A DNA stretch of 64,000 nucleotides from Chitinophagales bacterium (GTDB taxonomy: Bacteria > Bacteroidota > Bacteroidia > Chitinophagales > UBA10324): NCBI GenBank assembly GCA_019694975.1, contig JAIBAY010000002.1, positions 571,252 to 635,251 on the forward strand, given 5' to 3'. Within the stretch, counting starts at the first letter, position 1; every line of letters starts with the position of its first letter. The notes under the pieces are model-generated. The model had not been told where the DNA came from and did not search any database. It worked only from the letters and a program-made list of their open reading frames with translations. Below are positions 25,222 to 34,177 of this stretch, in pieces. The position numbers and the translations under genes are program-made.

Positions 25222-26007
25222 ATGAACATCCTTCTTTACATCGGGCTGGCATGGCTGGCAGTATGTGTCATCATCTATCTTGTACAGGAGCGTTTTATTT
25301 TTCATCCTGAAAAGCTTCCGCAGGATTTCCGGTTTCAATATGACCGGCCTTTCACGGAACTGTTTTTTGATGTTGAACGCAATGTCCGGATCAATGCGCT
25401 GCACTTTGCAGTGGAAAACCCGAAAGGTATCATCCTCTATTTCCATGGCAACACCAGGAGCATCAAAGGCTGGGCTAAATATTCAAAAGACTTTACGAGG
25501 TATCAGTATGATCTGATCATGATCGACTATCGCGGCTTCGGAAAAAGCACCGGAAAACGATCAGAGGATGTGATGCTTAAAGATGCGCAATTTGTGTATG
25601 AGGAAATGAAGAAAAAATACCGGGAAGATCAGATTATCGTGTATGGAAGAAGCATCGGCAGCGGTTTTGCCGTACGTGTTGCCAGCCTGAATATGCCCCG
25701 TTTCTGTATCCTTGATGCGCCATATTACAGCTTTCAGCATATCTCCAGCCGTTACCTGCCTTTCCTGCCGATGCCCTTCCTGCTGAAATATCCGATCAGG
25801 GCGGACCTGTGGATGGAATATGTGAAGTGCCATACTTACATCCTGCATGGTACAAAAGACAAACTGATTCCCATCAGCAGCAGCGAGAAGCTGGCAGCCA
25901 TTGCACCAAAACGAATCACGCTTATCAGGATTGAAGGAGGCAAGCATAACAACCTGCCTTCATTTCCGCAATATCATGCATTTTTGCGCGACATCTTATT
26001 GTACTAA
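25222..26007 (+). CDS. Membrane-anchored alpha/beta hydrolase, copy 1
   Basis: 261 aa. An N-terminal membrane anchor (residues 3-21) is followed by 'FHPEKLP' and an alpha/beta hydrolase fold of the YfhR/ABHD13 group: oxyanion loop YFHGN (about 73-77), nucleophile elbow G-R-S144-I-G, a late Asp in 'HGTKDKLIP' and a His in 'GGKHNNLP'. Function of the group is unknown, probably esterase or peptidase-like activity at the membrane. A paralog follows 12 bp downstream. Confidence 0.9.
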   Translation: MNILLYIGLAWLAVCVIIYLVQERFIFHPEKLPQDFRFQYDRPFTELFFDVERNVRINALHFAVENPKGIILYFHGNTRSIKGWAKYSKDFTRYQYDLIMIDYRGFGKSTGKRSEDVMLKDAQFVYEEMKKKYREDQIIVYGRSIGSGFAVRVASLNMPRFCILDAPYYSFQHISSRYLPFLPMPFLLKYPIRADLWMEYVKCHTYILHGTKDKLIPISSSEKLAAIAPKRITLIRIEGGKHNNLPSFPQYHAFLRDILLY

Positions 26008-26019
26008 ATAACCGTGCGC

Positions 26020-26814
26020 ATGATTTGGATAATCGTAAGCTGCATTGCTCTCTATATTTTATATTGCCTTGCATTCATCGTGTTTCAACGCTACTTTATT
26101 TTCCGGCCGCAAAAGCTAACGGATTCCTATGTATTTAATGCTGCAACCGCTTTCCGAGAAATTAATATCGAAGCAAATGACCATACACGCCTGAACGGCG
26201 TTTTACTGCAGCCACAAGCAACAAAGGGCATCGTCATCTACTTTCACGGCAACTGGAAAAACCTTGACAACTATCTCCCGTTCACAAAAAAATTTACCGA
26301 CCTCGGTTTCAGCGTACTGTTGCCGGATTACAGGAGCTTCGGTAAGAGTGGCGGCAGGCTGACTGAACAAAATTTTTATGCCGATACGGAACTGTGGTTT
26401 GCTGTTGCAAGGCAATATTTTGATGAAAACAAGATATTGATCTATGGCCGGTCACTCGGCACAACAGCCGCCGCCTGCCTTGCTGCCCGTCAGCAATGCC
26501 ATCAGCTCATTCTGGAAACACCGTTTGCCAACATGTATGACATCGGCAGGCGGTTTGGCATGTTGCTCCCTGATGGAAATTATCTCTCCTTTGGCTTCCG
26601 GACCGATCTTTTTTTGCAGTCAGTGAAGGTTCCCATTCTTATCCTGCATGGTAATAAAGATGAAACAGTTTCTATCCATTCAGGAAAAAAACTGAAGCAA
26701 TACCTGAAACCCGGTGACCGTTTTGTGGAGATTGAAAATGGAAAGCATAAGAATCTGCATCAGTTTGAAACGTATCATGATGCATTGAATGATTTCCTGG
26801 CAGCAGGAGGATGA
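26020..26814 (+). CDS. Membrane-anchored alpha/beta hydrolase, copy 2
   Basis: 264 aa from ATG 26020; the frame also allows GTG 26014. Same plan as its upstream neighbour: membrane anchor (2-22), 'YFIFRPQKL', YFHGN, G-R-S145-L-G, 'HGNKDETV' (Asp) and 'NGKHKNLH' (His), a full catalytic triad. The gene pair is a tandem duplication that has diverged considerably, so the copies probably have different substrates. Cotranscribed with copy 1 (12-bp gap). Confidence 0.9.
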   Translation: MIWIIVSCIALYILYCLAFIVFQRYFIFRPQKLTDSYVFNAATAFREINIEANDHTRLNGVLLQPQATKGIVIYFHGNWKNLDNYLPFTKKFTDLGFSVLLPDYRSFGKSGGRLTEQNFYADTELWFAVARQYFDENKILIYGRSLGTTAAACLAARQQCHQLILETPFANMYDIGRRFGMLLPDGNYLSFGFRTDLFLQSVKVPILILHGNKDETVSIHSGKKLKQYLKPGDRFVEIENGKHKNLHQFETYHDALNDFLAAGG

Positions 26815-26852
26815 TTGCCGGTGATGGTGTATTTAATTCCGCTGTCTTTTGA

Positions 26853-28130
26853 CTATTGACCGGCGACCTGCATATTTCTTTTAAGCGAGAAATTGATAGC
26901 AGCATGCACACCAAGCAGGAAGTTGTGCGGATCATCAAACTCCAGATTTTCCGGCGTGTCTTTTACGAACAGGTTAGAACCAATGGAAGTGCGGATACCA
27001 ACGGTAACAAAGGATGACTTCCGGCTGATAAAATCATAATCCAGCGCCGCCACCAATGCATATTCATTCTTGCGGAAAAGCTGCTGATTCGATACTCTCT
27101 CTTTGCTTTCATCAACACTGTAGGAAACAAGCCTGCCATACTGAACACCCAATGAATAATTGACAAAGAAGGGTGATTCCGTTATGCCTGACCAGCCTTG
27201 CAGCTTGTGGCGAAACAGCAATGGGAATTGCATGTAGTTGAATGAAATATGTTTCTGTATATATTCCAGGCTTGTGGTCCGGTTATTAGTGGGAAGGTAT
27301 TTATAACGCTGCCCTTCCTGCGAATGAATGATCCACGCACCTTCCAGTCCCCACTTATTATTGAAATTGTATCCGCCCTGAATCATCAGTGCAATGCCGA
27401 ACGTAGGTGAGAATCGCAGATTTTCATCATGATATGCTTTGCTGTCTGCAATAAATGTGGTGTTGAATGTTTGTCCGAATCCGGCATAGAATCCTTTTGC
27501 ATCAGCTATATAAAAATCAGGATTTTTCGCTGCAGCCGGATAAACCTGCTGATTATCATTGATTCCTTTTGCAAAGACAGCAGACGGTCTTGAAATCTCC
27601 GCAAATTGTAAATGCAGCGGCTCCATCTGTTCATTTTCCGCCTGCCAGCCAAAGGGTACCTGTGAATCATTGCTGAGTGCAGGGAAAGAAGCAGTCTGCA
27701 TACCGTATGATTCATCAGTTAAATTATCTGGATCATTCGTGAAACTAAATGCCTCACTATGCAATGGCAGATTGACTGTTCCAGATCCCAAATCAGCAAC
27801 ATTTTTATTTTGCAGAATAGTTGCAGCTGCCAATGTATGTTTTGAAGAAAGAGATTTTTCAGGTAATGCACCTTTAGTTACCTTCAGCTGTTTTCCGGCC
27901 TTGTCATTATTACCCGGCTGCAGCGTAGAGGTAAGCCAGTAGGTACCGAAACCAAGCAGTAACAACAATGCAAACAGCAAGCCGCGCCTGGCCGCAGGAT
28001 TGACATGCCTTTCGAGTTGAAGGCTGCCGGAAAGCCGGTTCCATACCCTGCCCGACGGCTGTGCCTTAAAATGACGCAACTTCCTGCTGAACTGTTCATC
28101 AACAATATGTCTATCAGAAGACAGCGGCAT
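26853..28130 (-). CDS. Membrane-anchored outer-membrane-barrel-like protein, putative anti-sigma partner
   Basis: 425 aa. Residues 1 to about 48 are a charged cytosolic segment (HIVDEQFSRKLRHFKAQPSG), followed by one membrane helix (about 49-67, GLLFALLLLLGFGTYWL), a low-complexity linker, and a C-terminal region (about 200-425) with the features of an outer membrane beta-barrel domain (GFGQTFNTTF, GGYNFNNKWGLEGAW, FPLLFRHKL, GVQYGRL). It overlaps the ECF sigma factor gene upstream by 17 bp, so it is likely translated with it and may act as its anti-sigma factor. The barrel-on-an-inner-membrane-anchor plan is odd but recurs in Bacteroidota. Confidence 0.8.
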   Translation of the reverse strand: MPLSSDRHIVDEQFSRKLRHFKAQPSGRVWNRLSGSLQLERHVNPAARRGLLFALLLLLGFGTYWLTSTLQPGNNDKAGKQLKVTKGALPEKSLSSKHTLAAATILQNKNVADLGSGTVNLPLHSEAFSFTNDPDNLTDESYGMQTASFPALSNDSQVPFGWQAENEQMEPLHLQFAEISRPSAVFAKGINDNQQVYPAAAKNPDFYIADAKGFYAGFGQTFNTTFIADSKAYHDENLRFSPTFGIALMIQGGYNFNNKWGLEGAWIIHSQEGQRYKYLPTNNRTTSLEYIQKHISFNYMQFPLLFRHKLQGWSGITESPFFVNYSLGVQYGRLVSYSVDESKERVSNQQLFRKNEYALVAALDYDFISRKSSFVTVGIRTSIGSNLFVKDTPENLEFDDPHNFLLGVHAAINFSLKRNMQVAGQ

Positions 28131-28689
28131 ATTTTTGTATTCTTTGAGAATTTAAAACCATTTTTTGCAGAAGATATCTTGCCCTGGCCAGTTGCGATTT
28201 GGAGGTTCCGATATTAATGGAAAGCATCTCGGCAATCTCCTGGTGTGAATAACCTTCAATGGCGTAGAGGTTGAAAACAGTACGGTAACCCGGTGACAGC
28301 CGTTGTACCATGTTGATCAGATCATTGGCCGACAAATGATGAAAATCATCCTGCTGCACAAGATCGTTCTTCATATCTTCCACTTCCATCATGTTTCTCA
28401 CAGATTGATTTTTCCGGTATCCCTCAATAGCCGTATTCACGAAAATCCGTTTCATCCAGCCTTCGAATGATCCTTCATTCCTGAATTTATGCAGATTGGA
28501 ATAGGCCCTGATAAAACCTTCCTGCAGCATATCCTCAGCCTGGTAATAGTCACCGGCATACCGAAGGCAGATCGGAAACATGCGGGGAGCAAATACTTTG
28601 TAAAATACCTCCTGCATTTTTCGGTCTCCCCTGACACAACCATCAATCAGTTGCTGCTCGCTGACTTTATGTTTACCCCAGAGTCGCAT
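28114..28689 (-). CDS. ECF-type RNA polymerase sigma factor
   Basis: 191 aa from ATG 28689 (TTG 28692 also possible). Region 2 is seen in 'AEDMLQEGFIRAYSNLHKF' with 'FEGWMKRIFVNTAIEGYRK', and region 4 in 'LSPGYRTVFNLYAIEGYSHQ...AEMLSINIGTSKSQLARAR' (residues about 125-175). It matches the Bacteroidota sigma-70 ECF group. The membrane-anchored gene that overlaps its 3' end is the probable regulator. Confidence 0.93.
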   Translation of the reverse strand: MRLWGKHKVSEQQLIDGCVRGDRKMQEVFYKVFAPRMFPICLRYAGDYYQAEDMLQEGFIRAYSNLHKFRNEGSFEGWMKRIFVNTAIEGYRKNQSVRNMMEVEDMKNDLVQQDDFHHLSANDLINMVQRLSPGYRTVFNLYAIEGYSHQEIAEMLSINIGTSKSQLARARYLLQKMVLNSQRIQKYAAVF

Positions 28690-28824
28690 CAATGGTTATT
28701 TATTGACTTAAAAATAGAAAGAATAGTTGCATTACGGAAAAAACATTATCCCTATCGTTCCTGCAAATTTGTTGATCTCTATGAAATATCCACTATGTCG
28801 TTGTCGGCCTGGTAAAATCCGGTG

Positions 28825-29406
28825 CTATTGGTCCCTGTCCTTTAAAAACCGGATCATCTTATCAATAGCCTTCCGGCGGTGACTGACGGCATTTTTCTCT
28901 TCCTGGGTCATGACAGCAAAGGTCCGGTCACTGCCTTCAGGAATAAAGACAGGATCATAGCCGAAACCATAACTACCGGAAGGCGAATTGGCGATACTTC
29001 CATTCACAATACCTTCAAAATAATAAGGCCGCTGCTGCATATACAGGCAAATGACCGTCCTGAATCTTGCCCTTCGGTTAGCATTACCTCCCAGGTTATG
29101 CAGCAACAAACGGATGTTATCTTCTGCTTGCTTGCCTTCCCCGGCATACCTCGCGGAATAAACACCGGGCGCCCCCTGCAGGCTTTCCACTTCAAGTCCG
29201 GTATCCTCAGCAAAGCAATCCATGCCAAACCTGTTACTGATGAACATGGCTTTCTCCAGCGCATTTTCTTCCAGTGTGGCATGCGTTTCAGCCAGGTCTT
29301 CACTGAAATGCAAATCAGCAAGCGAGGTAACAATGATTTCACCCCCGAGCAGCGATTGCACCTCATCACGTTTATGAAGATTCTGTGTGGCGAAAATCAG
29401 CTTCAA
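28825..29406 (-). CDS. rdgB: dITP/XTP pyrophosphatase (RdgB/HAM1)
   Basis: Hydrolyses deaminated purine triphosphates (dITP, XTP) to monophosphates, keeping them out of DNA. 193 aa, typical length. Motifs: FATQNLHKRDEV at the N-terminus, 'TLEENALEKA', 'AEDTGLEVESLQGAPGVYSA', 'GSYGFGYDPVFIPEG' and 'NAVSHRRKA'. There is no ATG; the first codon is TTG 29406, overlapping the TGA of the upstream 165-aa gene (TTGA). This layout points to translational coupling. Confidence 0.93.
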   Translation of the reverse strand: MKLIFATQNLHKRDEVQSLLGGEIIVTSLADLHFSEDLAETHATLEENALEKAMFISNRFGMDCFAEDTGLEVESLQGAPGVYSARYAGEGKQAEDNIRLLLHNLGGNANRRARFRTVICLYMQQRPYYFEGIVNGSIANSPSGSYGFGYDPVFIPEGSDRTFAVMTQEEKNAVSHRRKAIDKMIRFLKDRDQ

Positions 29407-29900
29407 TGGCTGCCATTCTTTAGATGGCTGAAGAAAAGTTTAACCTGCTCAAAAAATAACTTTTTCATGGCTTCATTTTTCTGCACTTCAGCAAAAGATG
29501 ACGTGAAGAGTATGTTGCAACCTAAAAATTGTATGGTCCGGTTCAGCTGATAATCCATATTCAATCCCAAATCAGCCGGTGTAGCACCATAGCAGATAAT
29601 GTTTTCCACTTTATACTTTAATTTCAGGTCGTTGAAGGCGATTGTTGCTTCCGCCATTAAATGCCATGCAACCTTGTCATTTGCTACACCAAGCCACTCA
29701 GTAAGTTTTCTGAGCAAGACAAAATCACTCTCTGCAATCTCCTGGTTAAACGCATTCTTCAGCACCAGCAGCAATACCGGATATTCAACCGGCTGCCGGT
29801 TAAGATTAAGCAATGAAGGAGTCGCGGGCTCAGTTGCCAGGTAAACCGGGTGCGGATACAAATGTGTTAACCATGCTGTTCCTGTTGCGTTTTCATTCAT
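29403..29900 (-). CDS. Conserved-looking protein of unknown function, coupled to rdgB
   Basis: 165 aa, cytosolic, no signal or membrane segment. Its stop codon overlaps the rdgB start. Segments such as 'LTEWLGVANDKVAWHLMAEA', 'ENIICYGATPADLGLNMDYQ' and 'LNRTIQFLGCNILFTSSFAE' look like a compact alpha/beta protein. I cannot assign a family. Coupling to rdgB hints at a nucleotide or DNA-replication-related role (weak inference). Confidence 0.75.
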   Translation of the reverse strand: MNENATGTAWLTHLYPHPVYLATEPATPSLLNLNRQPVEYPVLLLVLKNAFNQEIAESDFVLLRKLTEWLGVANDKVAWHLMAEATIAFNDLKLKYKVENIICYGATPADLGLNMDYQLNRTIQFLGCNILFTSSFAEVQKNEAMKKLFFEQVKLFFSHLKNGSH

Positions 29901-29923
29901 TGTAACATGACTTGTTTATGGCT

Positions 29924-29931
29924 CAAACATA
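29924..29931 (-). promoter_or_regulatory. -7 box upstream of the 165-aa gene/rdgB
   Basis: Minus strand TATGTTTG, a perfect TAnnTTTG match, 23 bp before the ATG at 29900. No clear -33 element. Confidence 0.4.
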
Positions 29932-30064
29932 TCAAACATTTAAGACTCCTCCTTCCGTGCATTATTCATTCGTCGAATAGTTTCTTTACGAGGGAAGTAT
30001 TTTTTAATTTTATGCCACCATTTATTATTGATCCGGCTGCCACCGCCGCATAAATTCCTTACTT

Positions 30065-31150
30065 ATGAAATATCCGTTTCACATTGAACAAACTGAGACA
30101 TCCCGCCTCGGAACAGTTAATTTCAAAGAGCTTGCTTTCGGTAAATTGTATGGCGATCACATGTTCGTTGCGGAATGCAAGCAGGGCCGGTGGTCTGACT
30201 GCAAGATCATTCCCTATGGAAACCTGTATTTCAGCCCTGCATCCTCCGCACTGCATTATGGGCAGATAATTTTTGAAGGTATGAAAGCCTACAAAGATCC
30301 TTATGGAAATGCGCAATTATTCAGACCTGAAAAAAACCACAGGCGATTCAACAAATCGGCGGCGAGAATGGGCATGGCCGAAGTGCCGGAAGAACTCTGG
30401 CATGACGCATTGCATGAACTGATCAACCTCGACCATGAATGGATACCGGAGGAACAGGGCTGTTCATTGTATGTTCGGCCTTTCATGTTCGCCACTGATC
30501 GCTTTATCGGCATCCGCCCAACGGAATTCTTCAAGTTCCTGATTATTACTTCACCTGCCGGCTCTTATTATTCCAAGCCGGTGAAAGTGCTGGCCTCTGA
30601 TCATTATGTAAGGGCATTTATCGGCGGAGTTGGATTTGCCAAGGCTGCAGGTAATTACGGGGCTACCATGTTACCATTGAAAGAAGCACAGAAGCAAGGA
30701 TTCGACCAGGTTTTATGGACAGACGGGATTGAACATAAGTATGCACAGGAAATCGGCACGATGAATGTTTTCTTTGTGGTTGACGGCATTGCAATTACAC
30801 CAAACCTCGACGGCACCATATTAGACGGAGTGACACGCGACAGCGTTATTCAGTTGCTAAAAAGCTATGGCGTCACGGTGGAAGAACGCAAAATATCGCT
30901 CGATGAACTTGCTGATGCACATAAAAAAGGCCTTTTCATGGAAGCTTTCGGTACAGGCACTGCAGCCTCTATTACTGCAATCTCGCATATCGGTTACAAA
31001 GGTGCCGTAATGGAATTGCCACCCATCAATGAGAAGAATTATTCATCGAAGCTGAAGCAGGACCTGGAAGATATTAAAACCAGCAGGGTGCCCGATCCTT
31101 TCGGCTGGGTAGTTAAGGTCAAGAGTAAACTCGTGCCGGAGGAAGTTTAA
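30065..31150 (+). CDS. ilvE: Branched-chain amino acid aminotransferase
   Basis: Transfers amino groups between glutamate and the keto acids of leucine, isoleucine and valine. 361 aa, the length of the type II enzyme. PLP-binding Lys193 lies in GFAKAAGNYGA; other motifs are 'QIIFEGMKAYKDPYGN', 'LFRPEKNHRRFNKSA', 'EEQGCSLYVRPFMFATD' and 'MEAFGTGTAASITAI'. Stands alone, with no other ilv or leu gene in the window. Confidence 0.95.
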   Translation: MKYPFHIEQTETSRLGTVNFKELAFGKLYGDHMFVAECKQGRWSDCKIIPYGNLYFSPASSALHYGQIIFEGMKAYKDPYGNAQLFRPEKNHRRFNKSAARMGMAEVPEELWHDALHELINLDHEWIPEEQGCSLYVRPFMFATDRFIGIRPTEFFKFLIITSPAGSYYSKPVKVLASDHYVRAFIGGVGFAKAAGNYGATMLPLKEAQKQGFDQVLWTDGIEHKYAQEIGTMNVFFVVDGIAITPNLDGTILDGVTRDSVIQLLKSYGVTVEERKISLDELADAHKKGLFMEAFGTGTAASITAISHIGYKGAVMELPPINEKNYSSKLKQDLEDIKTSRVPDPFGWVVKVKSKLVPEEV

Positions 31151-31226
31151 TACCTGCCAACCGGCCCGGAAGACCATACAACACTAACAACTTCACCTGT
31201 CAGCAAACAATAATATCAGTAGCTGA

Positions 31227-31946
31227 TTACGCCTTTTTACTTTTTTTCCTTTCTCTCATATTCAGGAATTCTACGAGGAAGGAGAATGCCATGGCGAAAT
31301 AGAGGTATTTTTTCTCTATGTGATAATGCAGGCCATCTGCTACCAATAACACACCGATCATTAATAAAAATGAAAGTGCAAGCATTTTAATCGTGGGATG
31401 CCTGTTGATGAACTCACTGACAATCTTGGAAAACAGCAGCATAAAGAACATTGCTCCGGTTACTGCAATAATCATGATAATGACGTTATCTACCAGCCCC
31501 ACAGCCGTCAGGATAGAATCAACGGAGAATACCACATCAATCAAAATGATCTGCAGGATCACCGATCCGAAAGTGTTTCTACCCTTCAGCTTCGTCCCGT
31601 GCTCATCTTCGTGTTCAATTTTCTGATGTATTTCCAGGGTGGTCTTGTATAGCAGGAATATGCCTCCTGCCATTAGAATGATATCCCTTGCGCTGAGTGA
31701 GAAAGTGCCAATGGTTGCAATTGGATCGGTGAGATGCGTCAGCCAAGAAATGGAAAACAACAGCATAATCCTCACCACCAGCGCTATGGCCAACCCGATG
31801 GCACGGCCTTGCTGTTGCTGATTTTTCGGCAGTCGCTCGGCAATCAGTGAAATGAAAATGATGTTGTCAATGCCGAGGATAATTTCCATGAAAATCAGCG
31901 TCAGCAGACTCGCCCAGCCATCGGCAGTAAGAAGAAAATCAAACAT
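31227..31946 (-). CDS. TerC family integral membrane protein
   Basis: 239 aa, seven or so membrane segments. Family signatures: 'IMEIILGIDNIIFISLIAER', and 'ILIDVVFSVDSILTAVGLVD', whose acidic residues within the membrane are typical for TerC. Such proteins are linked to metal (manganese, calcium) homeostasis and metalation of exported proteins, or tellurite resistance in some hosts. The C-terminus is Arg/Lys rich (MRERKKSKKA). Confidence 0.93.
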   Translation of the reverse strand: MFDFLLTADGWASLLTLIFMEIILGIDNIIFISLIAERLPKNQQQQGRAIGLAIALVVRIMLLFSISWLTHLTDPIATIGTFSLSARDIILMAGGIFLLYKTTLEIHQKIEHEDEHGTKLKGRNTFGSVILQIILIDVVFSVDSILTAVGLVDNVIIMIIAVTGAMFFMLLFSKIVSEFINRHPTIKMLALSFLLMIGVLLVADGLHYHIEKKYLYFAMAFSFLVEFLNMRERKKSKKA

Positions 31947-32133
31947 GGTTCTTTGATAAATTTAGCGCGTAAAAATAAAAAGTGATTCGATTCATTGGCG
32001 ACAAAATATGATTTACGTCTTCCGGGTGCCGACTGCAACCTTCCTCACTCGCTTAAGCTGCAGAACTGAAAACGTCAAACAGATGCTCTGTTTGAGCGTG
32101 CAATAGTTTGAAAAAAATCCTGTAAAAAATGCG

Positions 32134-33432
32134 CTATCCGCTGTATAACATGCCGGCAATTACGGCCGTCATAAAACAGGCAATTGTTCCGCCAATGAGC
32201 GATTTAATACCTAAGGATGAAAGATTCTGCCGTTGATTGGAAGCAAGTGCACCAATGCCGCCTATCTGTATGCCAATTGAAGAAAAATTGGCAAATCCGC
32301 ATAAGGCATACGTGGCAATTACTATCGACCTCGGGTCGGTCAGAAGGCCCTCCTTCATTAAATTACCCATGGAGATGTATGCGACAAATTCATTGATCAC
32401 GGTTTTTTCACCCAACAACTGACCGATAGCCAGCATGTCGTGGGACGAAACGCCCATTAACCAGGCAAGCGGGGCAAACAGGTAACCAAATAAAAACTGG
32501 AGTGACAATCCATCATAGCGGTTATCAGTCATTGAAATGATCTGCGTATTTAATCCGCCTATACCGCCAAACAAATGAAGGAGGTAATTCAGCACAGCCA
32601 TCAGGGCAATAAAAACGACGAGCATACCTGCTACATTGATGGCAAGTTTTAAACCATCCGTGGTGCCGTTGGCTATCGCATCAAGCACGTTACTTCCCAC
32701 TTTTTCCTTAGGCACATGAAGATCTTTAGCAACCTTATCCATTTCAGTTTGCGGGAATAAAATTTTTGCACAAACAATGGCTGCCGGAGCTGACATAATA
32801 GACTGCGACAACATGTGCAGTGCATAAAACTCCTGTTGCGTGCGGTCGGCACCACCTAAAAAACTCACATAAGCAGCGAGTACGCTTCCGGCTGTATTCG
32901 CCATTCCGCCAATCATGATGCAGAGAATCTCACTCTTCGTCATGCCTGCCAGGTAGGGTTTTACCATTAACGGTGCTTCTGTTTGGCCGAGAAATATATT
33001 GGCTGCTGTTGACATACTTTCGGCACCCGAGATCTGTTTCATGGTTTTGCTCATTACCCAGGCAAAACCATATACGATGATCTGCAGGATGCCGAGGTAA
33101 TAGAGGAGTGCGGAGAGTGCAGCAAAAAAAACGATGTTGGGCAGTACCTGTACTGCAAAAACATAGGCCCACGACTGCGACTGATCGGCAAGGTTTCCAA
33201 AAAGGAATTCTGTTCCTTTATGCGATAAATTGATGAGTGTTACGAATCCCTGTGAGATATACTGAAAGATGTCGCGGAAAAAGGGAACATGCAAAATCCC
33301 GATGGCAAACAACAGCTGAAGTACTAATCCGGCCGCTACAAGTTTCCAGTCGATAGCTTTCCTGTTATTGCTGAAAATTACACAGATAAGTATAAGTGAT
33401 GCGAGCCCTACAAGCCCCCGGACTATTTCCAT
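32134..33432 (-). CDS. Concentrative nucleoside transporter (NupC/CNT family)
   Basis: 432 aa from ATG 33432. It imports nucleosides with proton or sodium. The CNT hallmarks are present: 'VLPNIVFFAALSALLYYLGI', 'SAANIFLGQTEAPLMVKPYL' (G-Q-T-E-A-P), 'SEILCIMIGGMANTAGSVLA', and 'INEFVAYISMGNL' near the end. About ten membrane segments. It may feed salvage for pyrimidine and purine synthesis. It lies downstream of the nuclease/etf block in the opposite orientation to the DCC gene. Confidence 0.94.
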   Translation of the reverse strand: MEIVRGLVGLASLILICVIFSNNRKAIDWKLVAAGLVLQLLFAIGILHVPFFRDIFQYISQGFVTLINLSHKGTEFLFGNLADQSQSWAYVFAVQVLPNIVFFAALSALLYYLGILQIIVYGFAWVMSKTMKQISGAESMSTAANIFLGQTEAPLMVKPYLAGMTKSEILCIMIGGMANTAGSVLAAYVSFLGGADRTQQEFYALHMLSQSIMSAPAAIVCAKILFPQTEMDKVAKDLHVPKEKVGSNVLDAIANGTTDGLKLAINVAGMLVVFIALMAVLNYLLHLFGGIGGLNTQIISMTDNRYDGLSLQFLFGYLFAPLAWLMGVSSHDMLAIGQLLGEKTVINEFVAYISMGNLMKEGLLTDPRSIVIATYALCGFANFSSIGIQIGGIGALASNQRQNLSSLGIKSLIGGTIACFMTAVIAGMLYSG

Positions 33433-33688
33433 CAAAAACTGATTTGTCGGAAAGATGATAATTTATCCGCTGAAATTGAAATATGTTCACTGCAATACCC
33501 ATGCTATGCTGACTAAAAGCCACTGCCTGGATTATGGCTGTATAAGTAAGCTCAGGATAAAAAGAGCAATACATTGGCGCGGCGTACCTTTATATTAATT
33601 CTGCCTTCTGTAAGTAATGCTATCGAATTGCAACCATAGTTTTAATCAGCAGTAGTATGGCGAAAAAGAATCAGGTTATCGAGCAGGA

Positions 33689-34114
33689 ATGCAAAAAATG
33701 AAAACAGTGAAAGAGCCAAACACATATTACCTCCTCTTTGACGGCGTGTGTAATTTGTGCAATGGTTTTGTTCAGTTCATCATCAAACGTGATAAGAAAA
33801 AACAGTTTCTATTCAGCTCATTGCAGTCACCGGTTGCTGTAAAGCTGCTTGCTGAACACATGTCCGACACACGAAAATCGGATTCCGTGGTATTGATTGA
33901 GCAGGGTACCATGTATACAAAGTCAACTGCGGTTTTAAGAATTGCCAGGCAGCTTGGCGGCGGATGGCCGCTATTGTATGGTTTTATCATCATACCTCCG
34001 TTTATCAGGGACGGCATCTATGATATTGTTGCAAAATACCGTTACCGAATTTTTGGAAAGCGGGAACACTGCATGGTGCCATCGGCAGCGATAAAAAGGA
34101 GATTCCTCGAATAA
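33689..34114 (+). CDS. Thiol-disulfide oxidoreductase DCC family protein
   Basis: 141 aa (or 139 aa from ATG 33698). 'YYLLFDGVCNLCNGFVQFII' contains the D-G-x-C-x-x-C redox motif for which the DCC family is named, and 'SDSVVLIEQGTMYTKSTAVL' followed by 'RIARQLGGGWPLLYG' completes the pattern. A thioredoxin-like, possibly cytosolic protein; substrate unknown. TACCTTTA at about 33587 could be part of its promoter, but this is weak. Confidence 0.93.
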   Translation: MQKMKTVKEPNTYYLLFDGVCNLCNGFVQFIIKRDKKKQFLFSSLQSPVAVKLLAEHMSDTRKSDSVVLIEQGTMYTKSTAVLRIARQLGGGWPLLYGFIIIPPFIRDGIYDIVAKYRYRIFGKREHCMVPSAAIKRRFLE

Positions 34115-34177
34115 AAAGAAGGGATAGCGGAACAAATGAAAACAGTACAAGCATAATCTGCAGGGGAGACAGCGTGG

